A stretch of 10,195 bases of DNA from Wenzhouxiangella sp. (lineage in GTDB: Bacteria; Pseudomonadota; Gammaproteobacteria; Xanthomonadales; Wenzhouxiangellaceae). Each line of letters starts with the position of its first letter. The first letter of the stretch is position 1. Made by a program: the position numbers and the translations under genes. Below are positions 1 through 6,987 of this stretch, one piece after another. The notes below the pieces were generated by a model that saw only the letters and a program-made list of their open reading frames with translations, was not told the origin of the DNA and did no database searches. The stretch lies in contig SKKV01000045.1 in assembly GCA_007123575.1 (NCBI GenBank), positions 1 through 10,195 of the forward strand, given 5' to 3'.

Positions 1-119
1 CGCTCGCTGCTCAGGTCTCCGCCCCAGGCGACCAGTCCCTCGGGATGATCGCTCTGGCCCGGCGCCGGAAACGGGCTGTCCGGTTCCGATCCGAGCTGCG
101 GGATGTGATAACGCTTCAT
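1..119 (-). CDS. aat: Leucyl/phenylalanyl-tRNA--protein transferase, N-terminal part only (cut by window edge)
   Basis: Only the first 39 codons lie in the window; the gene continues past base 1. The start is MKRYHIPQLG, followed by an FPAP turn at residues 17-20 and the block EGLVAWGGDL at 27-36, which is the characteristic N-terminal signature of the Aat family (Pro-x-Gly-Leu-(Leu/Val)-Ala-x-Gly-Gly-Asp-Leu). Aat is a cytoplasmic enzyme that transfers Leu or Phe from aminoacyl-tRNA to proteins with N-terminal Arg or Lys, marking them for ClpS/ClpAP degradation (N-degron pathway). The ATG shares four bases (ATGA, 116-119) with the stop of the upstream GNAT gene, and no clear Shine-Dalgarno is visible, so translation is probably coupled. 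The catalytic GNAT-fold domain is outside the window and cannot be judged. Confidence 0.9.
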   Translation of the reverse strand, partial: MKRYHIPQLGSEPDSPFPAPGQSDHPEGLVAWGGDLSSE

Positions 120-1273
120 TCGGCGTAGGGGCTCAGCGACTCCAGGTGCTCACGATAGCCTATCAGTGAATGATCCTCGGCCTTCAAGTATTGCGCGATG
201 GCGTGGCGCATGCCAGGGTGACGAATGAAGTGGTAAGAGCGGGTCTTGACCGGCAAAAATCCGCGCCGGATCTTGTGTTCGCCCTGGGCGCCCGGCTCGA
301 AAACTTGTAGTCCTTCACGGATGCAGTAGTCAATGCCCTGGTAGTAGCAGGTTTCGAAGTGGACGTCGCGAGTATCGTCCAGGCTGCCCCAATAGCGACC
401 GTAAAGATGGCTGTCGCTGCGCCAGAACACCGCGCAGGCGCGGTCTTCGCGCTCCAGCGAAGCAATGCAGACCTGGAAGCCAGTGCCGAAGGCGCGCGCG
501 CTGCGCTCGAAGAAGACGTCGTTGAGCATCGGCCGGTTACCGTACAGGGCAAACGTGCTCAGGTAGCACCGATTGACCAGGGCCAGCTCTTGCGCTGACA
601 AATTGTTCCCGTCGACCCAGCGAAAGGCCCAGCCGGCATCGAATACTTTGCGCCGCTCCTGGCGAATATTCTTGCGCCCCCGTCGGCGCAGCGCTGCCAG
701 GAAGTCATCGAAGTCGCCATAGCCCTGATTGTGCCAGTGAAACTGCCAGTCATAGCGGGCCAGCCAGCCGGCCTGTTCGAGCAGGTCGGCATCGTGCTCG
801 CTACAAAAGTTTATGCCTGCCGATGACAGGCCGTGGCTCAAAACGGTGTCCTGGATGCGGTCGATGATGCGGCCCGCCGCCCGGGGATTGCGGTCGCTGC
901 CGAGCAGGCGCGGGCCTGGCACCGGGCTGAACGGGGAGGCAATAAGCAGTTTGGGATACCAGGCCATGCCGGCACCGTGGGCCGCGCGCGCCCAGGCCCA
1001 GTCGAAGACAAACTCGCCGTGGGAATGCTCTTTCAGGTAGGCAGGCGCCGCGCACTCAATACGGCCGTCGGTAGCGCGCTCGATCAGCGGGAATGGTATC
1101 CAGCCTGAGCCTCGGCCGACGCTGCCGGCCTGTTCCAAGTCGGAGAGAAATCGCCAGTCGACAAAGGGATTGCCCTGGCTCAGCGCATTCCAGGCCGGTT
1201 GCTCCAGCCTGGAAATCAAGCGGTCTTGCCGGGTTTGCTCAGTGGGCGGACTCGTCAAGGAATTTCTCGGCAT
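116..1273 (-). CDS. FemAB-like GNAT-family N-acyltransferase (DUF482 / PF04339 type)
   Basis: A 385-residue cytoplasmic protein of the FemAB-like family formerly called DUF482, often annotated 'GNAT family N-acetyltransferase' or 'peptidogalycan biosynthesis protein'. Its substrate is not established. Diagnostic blocks: NPFVDWRFLSDLEQAGSV (35-52), HSHGEFVFDWAWA (83-95), PKLLIASPFSPVPGPRLL (107-124), the basic RRRGRKNIRQERRK (197-209), LYGRYWG (290-296), HFETCYYQGIDYCI (305-318) and FEPGAQGEHKIRRGF (325-339). No signal peptide or membrane segment is seen. Length is normal for the family. The ATG at 1273 lies 35 bases inside the end of trxB and has only a weak SD; a TTG at residue 19 (just before LISRLEQPAWNAL, where family similarity begins) is a possible alternative start. 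The 3' end overlaps the aat start by ATGA, so the gene sits co-translated between trxB and aat. Family assignment is firm; biochemical role is open. Confidence 0.88.
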   Translation of the reverse strand: MPRNSLTSPPTEQTRQDRLISRLEQPAWNALSQGNPFVDWRFLSDLEQAGSVGRGSGWIPFPLIERATDGRIECAAPAYLKEHSHGEFVFDWAWARAAHGAGMAWYPKLLIASPFSPVPGPRLLGSDRNPRAAGRIIDRIQDTVLSHGLSSAGINFCSEHDADLLEQAGWLARYDWQFHWHNQGYGDFDDFLAALRRRGRKNIRQERRKVFDAGWAFRWVDGNNLSAQELALVNRCYLSTFALYGNRPMLNDVFFERSARAFGTGFQVCIASLEREDRACAVFWRSDSHLYGRYWGSLDDTRDVHFETCYYQGIDYCIREGLQVFEPGAQGEHKIRRGFLPVKTRSYHFIRHPGMRHAIAQYLKAEDHSLIGYREHLESLSPYAE

Positions 1274-2195
1274 CCAGCGCCGCCATACAGCCGAAACCAG
1301 CGGACGTCACTGCCTGCCGGTAGACGTGGTCGGCGACGTCACCGGCGGCGAACACGCCGGGAACGCTGGTCATGGTTGCCATGCCGTCCAGTCCGCTGCG
1401 AATCTGAATGTAGCCATCGGTCATGTCCAGCTGTCCGGCGAAAATCGACGTGTTCGGATCATGGCCGATGGCGATGAAGACACCGTCGACGCTCACATCC
1501 TGGATCTGGCCGCTATCGACATGCTTGATGCGCATGCCGGTGACACCGTCGTCGTCGCCCAACACTTCGTCAAGCACGTGGTCCCAGACAATCTCGACCT
1601 TACCTTCGGCTTCGCGCTGGAAGAGGCGCTGCTGGAGGATTTTTTCCGCGCGCAGCTCGTCGCGGCGATGAACCAATGTGACCTTGCTGCAGATATTGGC
1701 CAGGTACAGGGCTTCCTCCACGGCGGTATTGCCGCCGCCAATGACGGCGACCGGCTTGTTGCGGTAGAAAAAACCGTCGCAGGTGGCGCAGGCCGACACG
1801 CCGCGACCCTTGAAGGCTTCCTCGGAATCCAGCCCTAGGTAGCGGGCCGATGCGCCAGTGGCGATGATCAGGGCATCGCAGGTGTATACGCCGCTGTCGC
1901 CTTCGAGACGAAACGGGCGCTGGCTCACATCCGTGGTATGGATATGGTCGAAAACTATTTCCGTATCAAAGGCTTCGGCGTGCTTCAGCATGCGCTGCAT
2001 CAGCTCCGGGCCCTGCAAGTCGGGGAAGTCTCCGGGCCAGTTTTCCACATCGGTGGTGGTCATCAATTGCCCACCTTGTTGAATGCCGGTGATGATGGCC
2101 GGTTTCAGATTGGCGCGGGCCGCATAGACGGCAGCGGTGTAGCCAGCGGGGCCGGAGCCCAGGATGAGGAGCCGGAAATGACGCGGGTCGGCCAT
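1239..2195 (-). CDS. trxB: Thioredoxin-disulfide reductase
   Basis: 318 residues, the normal length for low-molecular-weight bacterial TrxB. This FAD enzyme passes electrons from NADPH to thioredoxin in the cytoplasm. Visible in order: FAD-binding GSGPAG (13-18), GGQLMTTTDVENWPG (41-55), the redox dithiol C136-A-T-C139 followed by DGFF, the NADPH Rossmann motif GGGNTA (153-158), the NADPH 2'-phosphate binding block HRRDELRA (176-183), and the C-terminal FAD block GVFAAGDVAD (280-289) followed by RQAVTSAGFGCMAA. All catalytic elements are intact. The ATG is preceded by GGAGA (2206-2210) at a spacing of 10. It is first in the minus-strand unit trxB-GNAT-aat, as in other gammaproteobacteria where trxB and aat are neighbours. 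Confidence 0.98.
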   Translation of the reverse strand: MADPRHFRLLILGSGPAGYTAAVYAARANLKPAIITGIQQGGQLMTTTDVENWPGDFPDLQGPELMQRMLKHAEAFDTEIVFDHIHTTDVSQRPFRLEGDSGVYTCDALIIATGASARYLGLDSEEAFKGRGVSACATCDGFFYRNKPVAVIGGGNTAVEEALYLANICSKVTLVHRRDELRAEKILQQRLFQREAEGKVEIVWDHVLDEVLGDDDGVTGMRIKHVDSGQIQDVSVDGVFIAIGHDPNTSIFAGQLDMTDGYIQIRSGLDGMATMTSVPGVFAAGDVADHVYRQAVTSAGFGCMAALDAEKFLDESAH

Positions 2196-2381
2196 AGTAT
2201 AATTTTCTCCAGTGATGCGGTCGGGGCTTAGTAGTAAGTCGAATGAGATAGGGCCGGCATCGTCTTAAAGCAAGCCTAAGGCCATCGGGGTGGCCGGCCG
2301 CAACAAACAATACAACAGACGCCCGGCCGGCCCGATTCGATTTCATCAATTTCTTAAATTTTTCGCTAGGAGTTGCAAGTC
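2196..2381. promoter_or_regulatory. Divergent intergenic region between trxB and ald
   Basis: These 186 bases must hold the promoters of both arms. On the trxB side a weak sigma70-like pair can be written on the minus strand: TTGCTT (2268-2273) and TATCTC (2245-2250) with a 17-base spacer. The match is poor and I do not rely on it. On the ald side the stretch 2337-2367 is AT-rich and contains TTAAAT (2354-2359), but no matching -35 is visible. The middle holds two overlapping inverted repeats (separate entry). Short CTTA/TAAG pairs occur at 2227-2238 and 2264-2280. No terminator is expected or seen, since both genes point outward. Confidence 0.5.
2280..2336. repeat. Two overlapping inverted repeats in the ald leader
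   Basis: A 9-bp perfect inverted repeat, GGCCGGCCG at 2292-2300 and CGGCCGGCC at 2324-2332, flanks a 23-base spacer that starts with a G-free A/C-rich run. A smaller hairpin, GGCCA (2280-2284) / TGGCC (2291-2295) with the loop TCGGGG, uses bases 2292-2295 of the left arm, so the two stems exclude each other. With a two-base bulge the large stem can be extended by ATCGG (2284-2288) pairing with CCGAT (2332-2336). It could be an operator pair or a leader structure ahead of ald. No function is proven. Confidence 0.6.
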
Positions 2382-3437
2382 ATGCGTATCGGTATTCCTA
2401 CAGAAACCAAAACCCTCGAGGGAAGGGTTGCACTGGTCCCCGCTGCCTGCGGTGACCTGGTTCGATCCGGGCACGAGGTTTTCATTCAGGCCGGCGCTGG
2501 TGACAAGAGCGGTTTTGCCGACGCCGACTTCGAGTCGGTGGGCGTGAAAATTCTGCCGGATGCCGAGGCCCTGTACGGACAATCCGAGCTGATTGTCAAG
2601 GTCAAGGAACCGATCGAGGGCGATCTGCAGCACCTGCGCTCTGACCATTTGCTGTTCTGCTACCTGCACCTGGCAGCCGAGCCGAAATTGACCGAGCGCC
2701 TGCTCGAGATCGGCCTGACCGGCGTGGCTTTCGAAACCGTCGAGGAAGCCGACGGTTCGCTGCCGCTGCTGGCGCCGATGAGCAATATCGCCGGGCGCAT
2801 CGGCGTCCAGGTGGCCACCCACCTACTGCACCAGCCACAGGGCGGGCGCGGCATTCTGCTTGGCGGCCTGCCGTCGGCTGATCGCGGCCATGTCGTGGTC
2901 CTGGGCGCGGGCGCGGCTGGTGGCAACTCGGCCCAGCTGGCTGCTGCGGCCGGTGCGCGGGTAACCGTGTTTGACAAGCGCCAGGACCGTCTGGCCCAGA
3001 TGATGGCTATCGGGCCGAACGTGACCGCGCTTTATCCTTATATTGAAACGGTTGGAGATTTCGTCGCCAAGGCCGATATGGTGATTGGCGCGGTGCTGGT
3101 CACCGGCGCGCGCGCCCCGCACGTCGTAACCCGAGAAATGATCTCCAGCATGGAAGATGGCAGCGTGGTGGTAGATATTTCTGTCGACCAGGGCGGCTGC
3201 TTCGAGACCACCCGGCCAACCACCTACGCCGATCCCACCTACAAGGTTGATGGTGTGACCCATTTCGCTGTCACCAACATGCCCGGCGCGGTGCCCAGGA
3301 CCTCCAGCCAGGCCCTTTCGGCCGCCATCCTGCCTTATGTGCAGCAGATGGCGCGCAGCGACTGGGAGCAGCGCCAATCGCTGTCCAAGGGGGTGAACGT
3401 GCGCAATGGCAAGGTCGTGCACCCGGCTTTGATGTGA
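2382..3437 (+). CDS. ald: Alanine dehydrogenase
   Basis: 351 residues, close to the usual length. Catalyses reversible NAD-dependent deamination of L-alanine to pyruvate and ammonia in the cytoplasm. The two AlaDh/PNT domains are visible. Substrate residues are R15 (GRVALVP) and K75 (VKVKEP); catalytic H96 lies in CYLHLAAE and D269 in DISVDQGG. The Rossmann motif GAGAAG is at 175-180, and an acidic D198 (VTVFDKR) ends the second Rossmann strand, as expected for NAD binding. The C-terminal block TNMPGAVPRTSSQAL (298-312) is typical of Ald and separates it from the PntA transhydrogenase subunit. The ATG at 2382 is chosen over an in-frame TTG at 2373 because AGGAG (2368-2372) lies 9 bases upstream and MRIGIPTETK is the usual Ald N-terminus. 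The gene sits alone between trxB (divergent) and ftsK; no rho-independent terminator is visible after it. Confidence 0.97.
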   Translation: MRIGIPTETKTLEGRVALVPAACGDLVRSGHEVFIQAGAGDKSGFADADFESVGVKILPDAEALYGQSELIVKVKEPIEGDLQHLRSDHLLFCYLHLAAEPKLTERLLEIGLTGVAFETVEEADGSLPLLAPMSNIAGRIGVQVATHLLHQPQGGRGILLGGLPSADRGHVVVLGAGAAGGNSAQLAAAAGARVTVFDKRQDRLAQMMAIGPNVTALYPYIETVGDFVAKADMVIGAVLVTGARAPHVVTREMISSMEDGSVVVDISVDQGGCFETTRPTTYADPTYKVDGVTHFAVTNMPGAVPRTSSQALSAAILPYVQQMARSDWEQRQSLSKGVNVRNGKVVHPALM

Positions 3438-3438
3438 C

Positions 3439-3444
3439 TATAAT
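3439..3444 (+). promoter_or_regulatory. Probable -10 element of an ftsK promoter
   Basis: A perfect TATAAT starts two bases after the ald stop codon, with a TG three to four bases upstream (TGACTATAAT), one base off the ideal extended -10 spacing. At a 17-base spacer the -35 position reads CGTGCA, which is weak. A start near 3451 would give a leader of about 33 bases for ftsK. In such a GC-rich sequence a perfect -10 in a 46-base gap is a reasonable promoter candidate. Confidence 0.5.
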
Positions 3445-3483
3445 CAGACTCTTGGAACGCTTTTTTAAGGCAGCCTGACAATA

Positions 3484-5787
3484 ATGAGCAAAGCCGGAAG
3501 CAAGCGCAAAAAGGCGGATGTCGAACCTTCCGGCGCACTCGCCAGGCGCCTGGCCGAGGCCTTGTTCCTGCTGACTCTGGTAACCGCACTGTATCTGCTG
3601 CTCAGCCTGGTCAGTCACCATCCCGCTGATCCGGGCTGGTCGCGTGATGTCGGCGCTGACCAGGTTCGGAACCTGGGCGGACGGTTTGGCGCCTGGGTGT
3701 CGGACCTGTTCCTGGTGGTGTTCGGCTACATGGCTTACATCGCGCCGTTCCTGATCGGGCTGGTCGCCGTGCGCCTGCTGCGTGAACGCTCGGAGCCGGC
3801 GACGCTGGCCGAGTGGTCGGTTCGGGCCAGCGGCCTGGTTCTGATTATCCTGGCCGGCTGCGCGCTGCTGGCCATGCAGGGCCGGGGTGGTCTGGAGGAG
3901 GGCGGCGGCGTGGTCGGTTCGCTGCTGTCCACCCTGATGATTGCGCCCATGGGCTTTACCGGAGCCGTGCTGATCAATCTGACCGTGCTGTTGGTCGGTA
4001 TCACCCTGTTTACCGGCCTGTCGTGGGTGGGTGTGGTCGACAAGACCGGGCGGCTGGCGCTCAGCGGCGGGGCCTGGCTGGTGGCAAGCGTTGGTCGACT
4101 GCGCGACTGGTGGGCTGGGCGCCGGGCCAGGGCTGAGCGCGAGGAGGTGCGCAAGCGCGATACGGCCAAGCGCAAGACCCGCCAGGAAGTTCATATCGAG
4201 CCGCGGGTGGAGCCGACCATTACCAAGCCGGTGGAGCCGAAGCTGCGCCAGCAGCCGCTGTTCAAGAATCTGTCCGAAAGCGGCCTGCCGCCGCTGGACT
4301 TGCTGGACGAGCCCACCCAGCAGAAATCCGGCTACTCGGAAGACACGCTGAAGGCGATGAGCCGCCAGGTCGAGCTGAAGCTGGCCGACTTCGGTGTCGA
4401 GGTTGAGGTGGTTGCCGTCCACCCGGGGCCGGTGATTACCCGCTTCGAACTGCAGCCGGCACCGGGCGTGAAAGGTGCCCAGATATCCAATCTGGCCAAG
4501 GACCTGGCTCGGGGCCTAAGCGTGATCTCTGTGCGCGTGGTCGATGTGATTCCCGGCAAGAGCGTGATCGGTCTGGAAATCCCCAACCAGAACCGGGAAA
4601 TCGTGTATCTGCGCGAAATCCTGTCCTCCGAGCCCTATGGCAAAGCCAATTCACCCCTGACCTTAGGGCTGGGCAAGAGCATCTCCGGCAAGCCGATCTG
4701 CGCCGATATTTGCAAGATGCCGCACTTGCTGGTTGCCGGCACCACCGGCTCGGGCAAGTCGGTGGCGATCAACGCCATGATCTTGAGCCTGTTGTACAAG
4801 GCTACGCCCGACCAGGTTCGACTGATCATGGTCGATCCAAAAATGCTCGAGTTGTCGGTCTACGAAGGTATCCAGCACCTGCTTACCCCCGTGGTTACCG
4901 ACATGAAAGAGGCGGCCAACGCCCTGCGCTGGTGCGTGGCCGAGATGGAGCGCCGCTATCGCCTGATGGCTGCCCTGGGTGTGCGCAACCTGGCCGGCTA
5001 CAACCGCAAGGTCAAGGATGCCGAAGACAAGGGCGAGCCTATCCCCGACCCGCTGGTTGATCCGGCCGCCTTGCTCGAAGGTAGCAATCCACCGGTGTTG
5101 GAGAAACTGCCATTCATTGTCGTTGTGGTTGACGAGTTCGCTGACATGATGATGATCGTTGGCAAGAAGGTTGAACAGCTTATCGCCCGCCTGGCCCAGA
5201 AAGCCCGCGCCTCGGGCATTCACCTGGTGCTGGCCACGCAGCGTCCCTCGGTCGACGTCATTACCGGCCTGATCAAGGCCAACATCCCCACCCGCATGGC
5301 CTTCCAGGTATCGTCGCGGATTGATTCGCGCACGATTCTCGATCAGCAGGGTGCCGAGCAGCTGCTCGGCCACGGTGACATGCTCTACCTGCCACCGGGC
5401 ACTGGCCTGCCCGAGCGCGTCCACGGTGCTTTCGTCGACGATCACGAAGTGCATGCCGTGGTCGAATGGCTGAAGGAGCAGGGCGAACCGGATTACCTGG
5501 AAGACGTGCTTTCCGAGACCCAGATCACGTCCGACGGCCAGACCATTGGTGAGAACGGGCTGCCGGAAGCTGCTGCCGGCGACTCCGAGGATGAACTTTA
5601 CGACAAGGCGGTGGCCTATGTGCTGGAGAGCCGCCGTGCTTCCATTTCCAGCGTTCAGCGCCAGCTCCGCATCGGCTACAACCGCGCCGCGCGGCTGATC
5701 GAGGAGATGGAAACCCAGGGTGTGGTCTCCCCGCCCGAGCACAACGGCCAGCGCGAAGTGCTGGCGCCAGCGCCGCCGCGGGACTGA
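3484..5787 (+). CDS. ftsK: DNA translocase FtsK
   Basis: 767 residues. The hexameric, septum-anchored motor pumps DNA toward dif and activates XerCD at division. Order: basic N-terminus (1-22); about four membrane segments (roughly 24-44, 73-98, 115-131, 143-180) anchoring it in the inner membrane; a short charged linker (about 205-285); alpha/beta motor domain with Walker A GTTGSGKS (419-426), VDPKMLELSVY (450-460), Walker B IVVVVDE (545-551) and the block LATQRPSVDVITGLIKANIP (583-602); and a C-terminal winged-helix gamma domain (about 704-750) with RRASISSVQRQLRIGYNRA, which reads KOPS sites. The linker is very short compared with the several-hundred-residue linker of E. coli FtsK, which is common in Pseudomonas/Xanthomonas-type proteins. 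The ATG has only a weak AAGG 13 bases upstream. lolA follows 28 bases after the stop, a frequent pairing. Confidence 0.98.
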   Translation: MSKAGSKRKKADVEPSGALARRLAEALFLLTLVTALYLLLSLVSHHPADPGWSRDVGADQVRNLGGRFGAWVSDLFLVVFGYMAYIAPFLIGLVAVRLLRERSEPATLAEWSVRASGLVLIILAGCALLAMQGRGGLEEGGGVVGSLLSTLMIAPMGFTGAVLINLTVLLVGITLFTGLSWVGVVDKTGRLALSGGAWLVASVGRLRDWWAGRRARAEREEVRKRDTAKRKTRQEVHIEPRVEPTITKPVEPKLRQQPLFKNLSESGLPPLDLLDEPTQQKSGYSEDTLKAMSRQVELKLADFGVEVEVVAVHPGPVITRFELQPAPGVKGAQISNLAKDLARGLSVISVRVVDVIPGKSVIGLEIPNQNREIVYLREILSSEPYGKANSPLTLGLGKSISGKPICADICKMPHLLVAGTTGSGKSVAINAMILSLLYKATPDQVRLIMVDPKMLELSVYEGIQHLLTPVVTDMKEAANALRWCVAEMERRYRLMAALGVRNLAGYNRKVKDAEDKGEPIPDPLVDPAALLEGSNPPVLEKLPFIVVVVDEFADMMMIVGKKVEQLIARLAQKARASGIHLVLATQRPSVDVITGLIKANIPTRMAFQVSSRIDSRTILDQQGAEQLLGHGDMLYLPPGTGLPERVHGAFVDDHEVHAVVEWLKEQGEPDYLEDVLSETQITSDGQTIGENGLPEAAAGDSEDELYDKAVAYVLESRRASISSVQRQLRIGYNRAARLIEEMETQGVVSPPEHNGQREVLAPAPPRD

Positions 5788-5804
5788 TCCGGCCAACCCA
5801 CCAC

Positions 5805-5808
5805 GGAG
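5805..5808 (+). promoter_or_regulatory. Ribosome binding site deciding the lolA TTG start
   Basis: GGAG lies 7 bases before the TTG at 5816 and 16 bases before the next in-frame ATG at 5825. The spacing favours TTG. Both starts leave a usable signal peptide. Confidence 0.65.
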
Positions 5809-5815
5809 AATTCCT

Positions 5816-6418
5816 TTGAACCGAATGCTAGTTGTTCTGCTGGCCTGTGGCCTGAGCGCCAACGCGTTCGCCGATGCGCGCGAGCGCCTGGATCGCTTTG
5901 CCGAAGGGCTGACTTCCCTGAGCGCCGATTTCACCCAGCTCACCCTGGATGAGCGGGATTGGCCCATTGATCAATCAGAGGGGCGTCTTTATTTTCAGGA
6001 TCCAGATCGTTTTCGCTGGAGCTATGGCGAGCCGTTCCCGCAGGAAATGGTTGCCGATGGCGAAAAACTCTGGCACTACGACGAATCGCTGGAACAGGTC
6101 ACGGTCCGCGATCAGCCGCCGGCCGAAGAATCCCCGCTGCTGGTGCTGACCCGCCCGGAACTGCTGGATCGCTTTTACCAGATCGAAGCCAGCGATGATG
6201 AAAACGTGCTCAGCTTTCGCCCCCTGACCGATGACGGTGAGTTCGAGTTGGCCAGCCTGATCTTCATCGATGATGCCCCGGCGGCCTTGGAACTGCTTGA
6301 CCGCTTCGGTCAGATGACCCGGATCGAGCTTCATGACCTGGTCCGCAACCCCGAGCTGGACCCGGCCCTGTTCCAGTTCGTCATCCCCGCCGGCGTCGAT
6401 GTTCTGGAAGGCTATTGA
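5816..6418 (+). CDS. lolA: Outer-membrane lipoprotein carrier protein LolA
   Basis: 200 residues from the TTG start. Periplasmic chaperone that takes lipoproteins from LolCDE in the inner membrane and delivers them to LolB. Residues 1-19 form a Sec signal peptide (NRM, hydrophobic LVVLLACGLSANAFA) with probable cleavage after A19 before DARERLDRF. The mature part shows the LolA pattern: LSADFTQL (35-42), the GRLYFQDPDRFRWSY block (56-70) with the conserved FRW, EMVADGEKLWHYDESLEQV (77-95) and a C-terminal FQFVIPAGVDVLEGY. C11 lies inside the signal peptide and is not a convincing lipobox. Upstream in-frame codons run back into the ftsK coding region and are not used. It lies 28 bases after ftsK with no visible promoter of its own, so it is probably co-transcribed. 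Confidence 0.95.
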   Translation: MNRMLVVLLACGLSANAFADARERLDRFAEGLTSLSADFTQLTLDERDWPIDQSEGRLYFQDPDRFRWSYGEPFPQEMVADGEKLWHYDESLEQVTVRDQPPAEESPLLVLTRPELLDRFYQIEASDDENVLSFRPLTDDGEFELASLIFIDDAPAALELLDRFGQMTRIELHDLVRNPELDPALFQFVIPAGVDVLEGY

Positions 6419-6460
6419 GCCTGCAAGCCAACGCAATGTAGGGCACCGTTCATTGCAGGC
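6419..6460. repeat. Inverted repeat with a competing inner stem between lolA and cinA
   Basis: An 8-bp perfect inverted repeat, GCCTGCAA (6419-6426) and TTGCAGGC (6453-6460), begins directly after the lolA stop codon. A second pair, GCAATG (6433-6438) and CATTGC (6451-6456), shares the right arm, so only one of the two stems can form. No T-run follows, so it is not a standard intrinsic terminator. The structure ends six bases before the GGAGG that serves cinA. Confidence 0.55.
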
Positions 6461-6474
6461 CTGGTTGGAGGACA

Positions 6475-6987
6475 ATGGACGGCATGAAAACACCATTGAA
6501 CGATGACAACCTGGCCATGCTGGCCGCATCCTTGGCGGCCGAGCTGAAGGTCCACGGTCGCAAGTTGGCCACGGCCGAATCCTGCACCGGCGGCTGGATT
6601 GCCAAGGTCTGCACCGATCTGGCCGGCAGTTCGGAGTGGTTCGAGCGCGGCGTGGTCAGTTATAGCAACGAGGCCAAGCAGGAGCTGATCGGTGTGGCGG
6701 CGGCCACGATTTACCGCTTTGGTGCGGTCAGCGAAGAGGTGGCCGCAGCGATGGCTTCAGGCGTGCTGGCCCACAGCCGGGCTGATTATGGCATCTCGGT
6801 ATCTGGCATCGCCGGGCCTGGGGGCGGTAGCCCCGACAAGCCGGTCGGCACCGTCTGTTTCGGCTGGGCCTTGCCCGACGAGGTGCTGGAAACCGAGACC
6901 CACCTGTTTGCCGGCGACCGCGACGCCATCCGACGCGCCACCGTCGCCACCGCCTTGCAGGGCTTGCTGTTGCGGATTGGCCGTTGA
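6475..6987 (+). CDS. pncC: Nicotinamide-nucleotide amidohydrolase, short CinA-family protein
   Basis: 170 residues consisting only of the CinA C-terminal domain (PF02464 type). The N-terminal MoCF-like domain of long CinA proteins is absent, as in E. coli PncC. The family deamidates NMN to NaMN in the cytoplasmic pyridine nucleotide salvage cycle. Visible: TAESCTGGW (33-41) with the probable nucleophile S36, ASSEWFERG-like GSSEWFERG (51-59), YSNEAK (63-68), GAVSEEVA (83-90) and the phosphate-loop-like GIAGPGGGSPDKPVGTV (111-127). Start uncertain: GGAGG (6467-6471) is only 3 bases from ATG 6475 and 12 bases from ATG 6484 (residue M4). Either is possible, differing by three residues. Its stop overlaps the TTG of thpR. 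In many gammaproteobacteria this gene lies upstream of recA. Confidence 0.93.
   Translation: MDGMKTPLNDDNLAMLAASLAAELKVHGRKLATAESCTGGWIAKVCTDLAGSSEWFERGVVSYSNEAKQELIGVAAATIYRFGAVSEEVAAAMASGVLAHSRADYGISVSGIAGPGGGSPDKPVGTVCFGWALPDEVLETETHLFAGDRDAIRRATVATALQGLLLRIGR

Noticed and set aside
1170..1838. A 222-codon plus-strand frame opposite trxB
   Set aside because: Antisense to the conserved TrxB coding region; the translation shows no family motif.
2228..2246. TTAGTAGTAA, equal to the left half of the Xanthomonas LexA operator TTAGTAGTAATACTACTAA as I recall it
   Set aside because: The right half does not match (about 4 of 9 bases), and trxB/ald are not typical SOS genes. Probably chance.
3455..3470. 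CTTTTTTAAGG stretch after ald considered as a terminator
   Set aside because: No GC-rich stem precedes the T-run.
4663..5967. A 434-codon open frame on the minus strand across ftsK, and similar long antisense frames at 3271-4422, 7460-8134 and 8521-9183
   Set aside because: They lie opposite strongly recognised genes, have low-complexity or family-free translations, and are expected shadows in GC-rich coding DNA.
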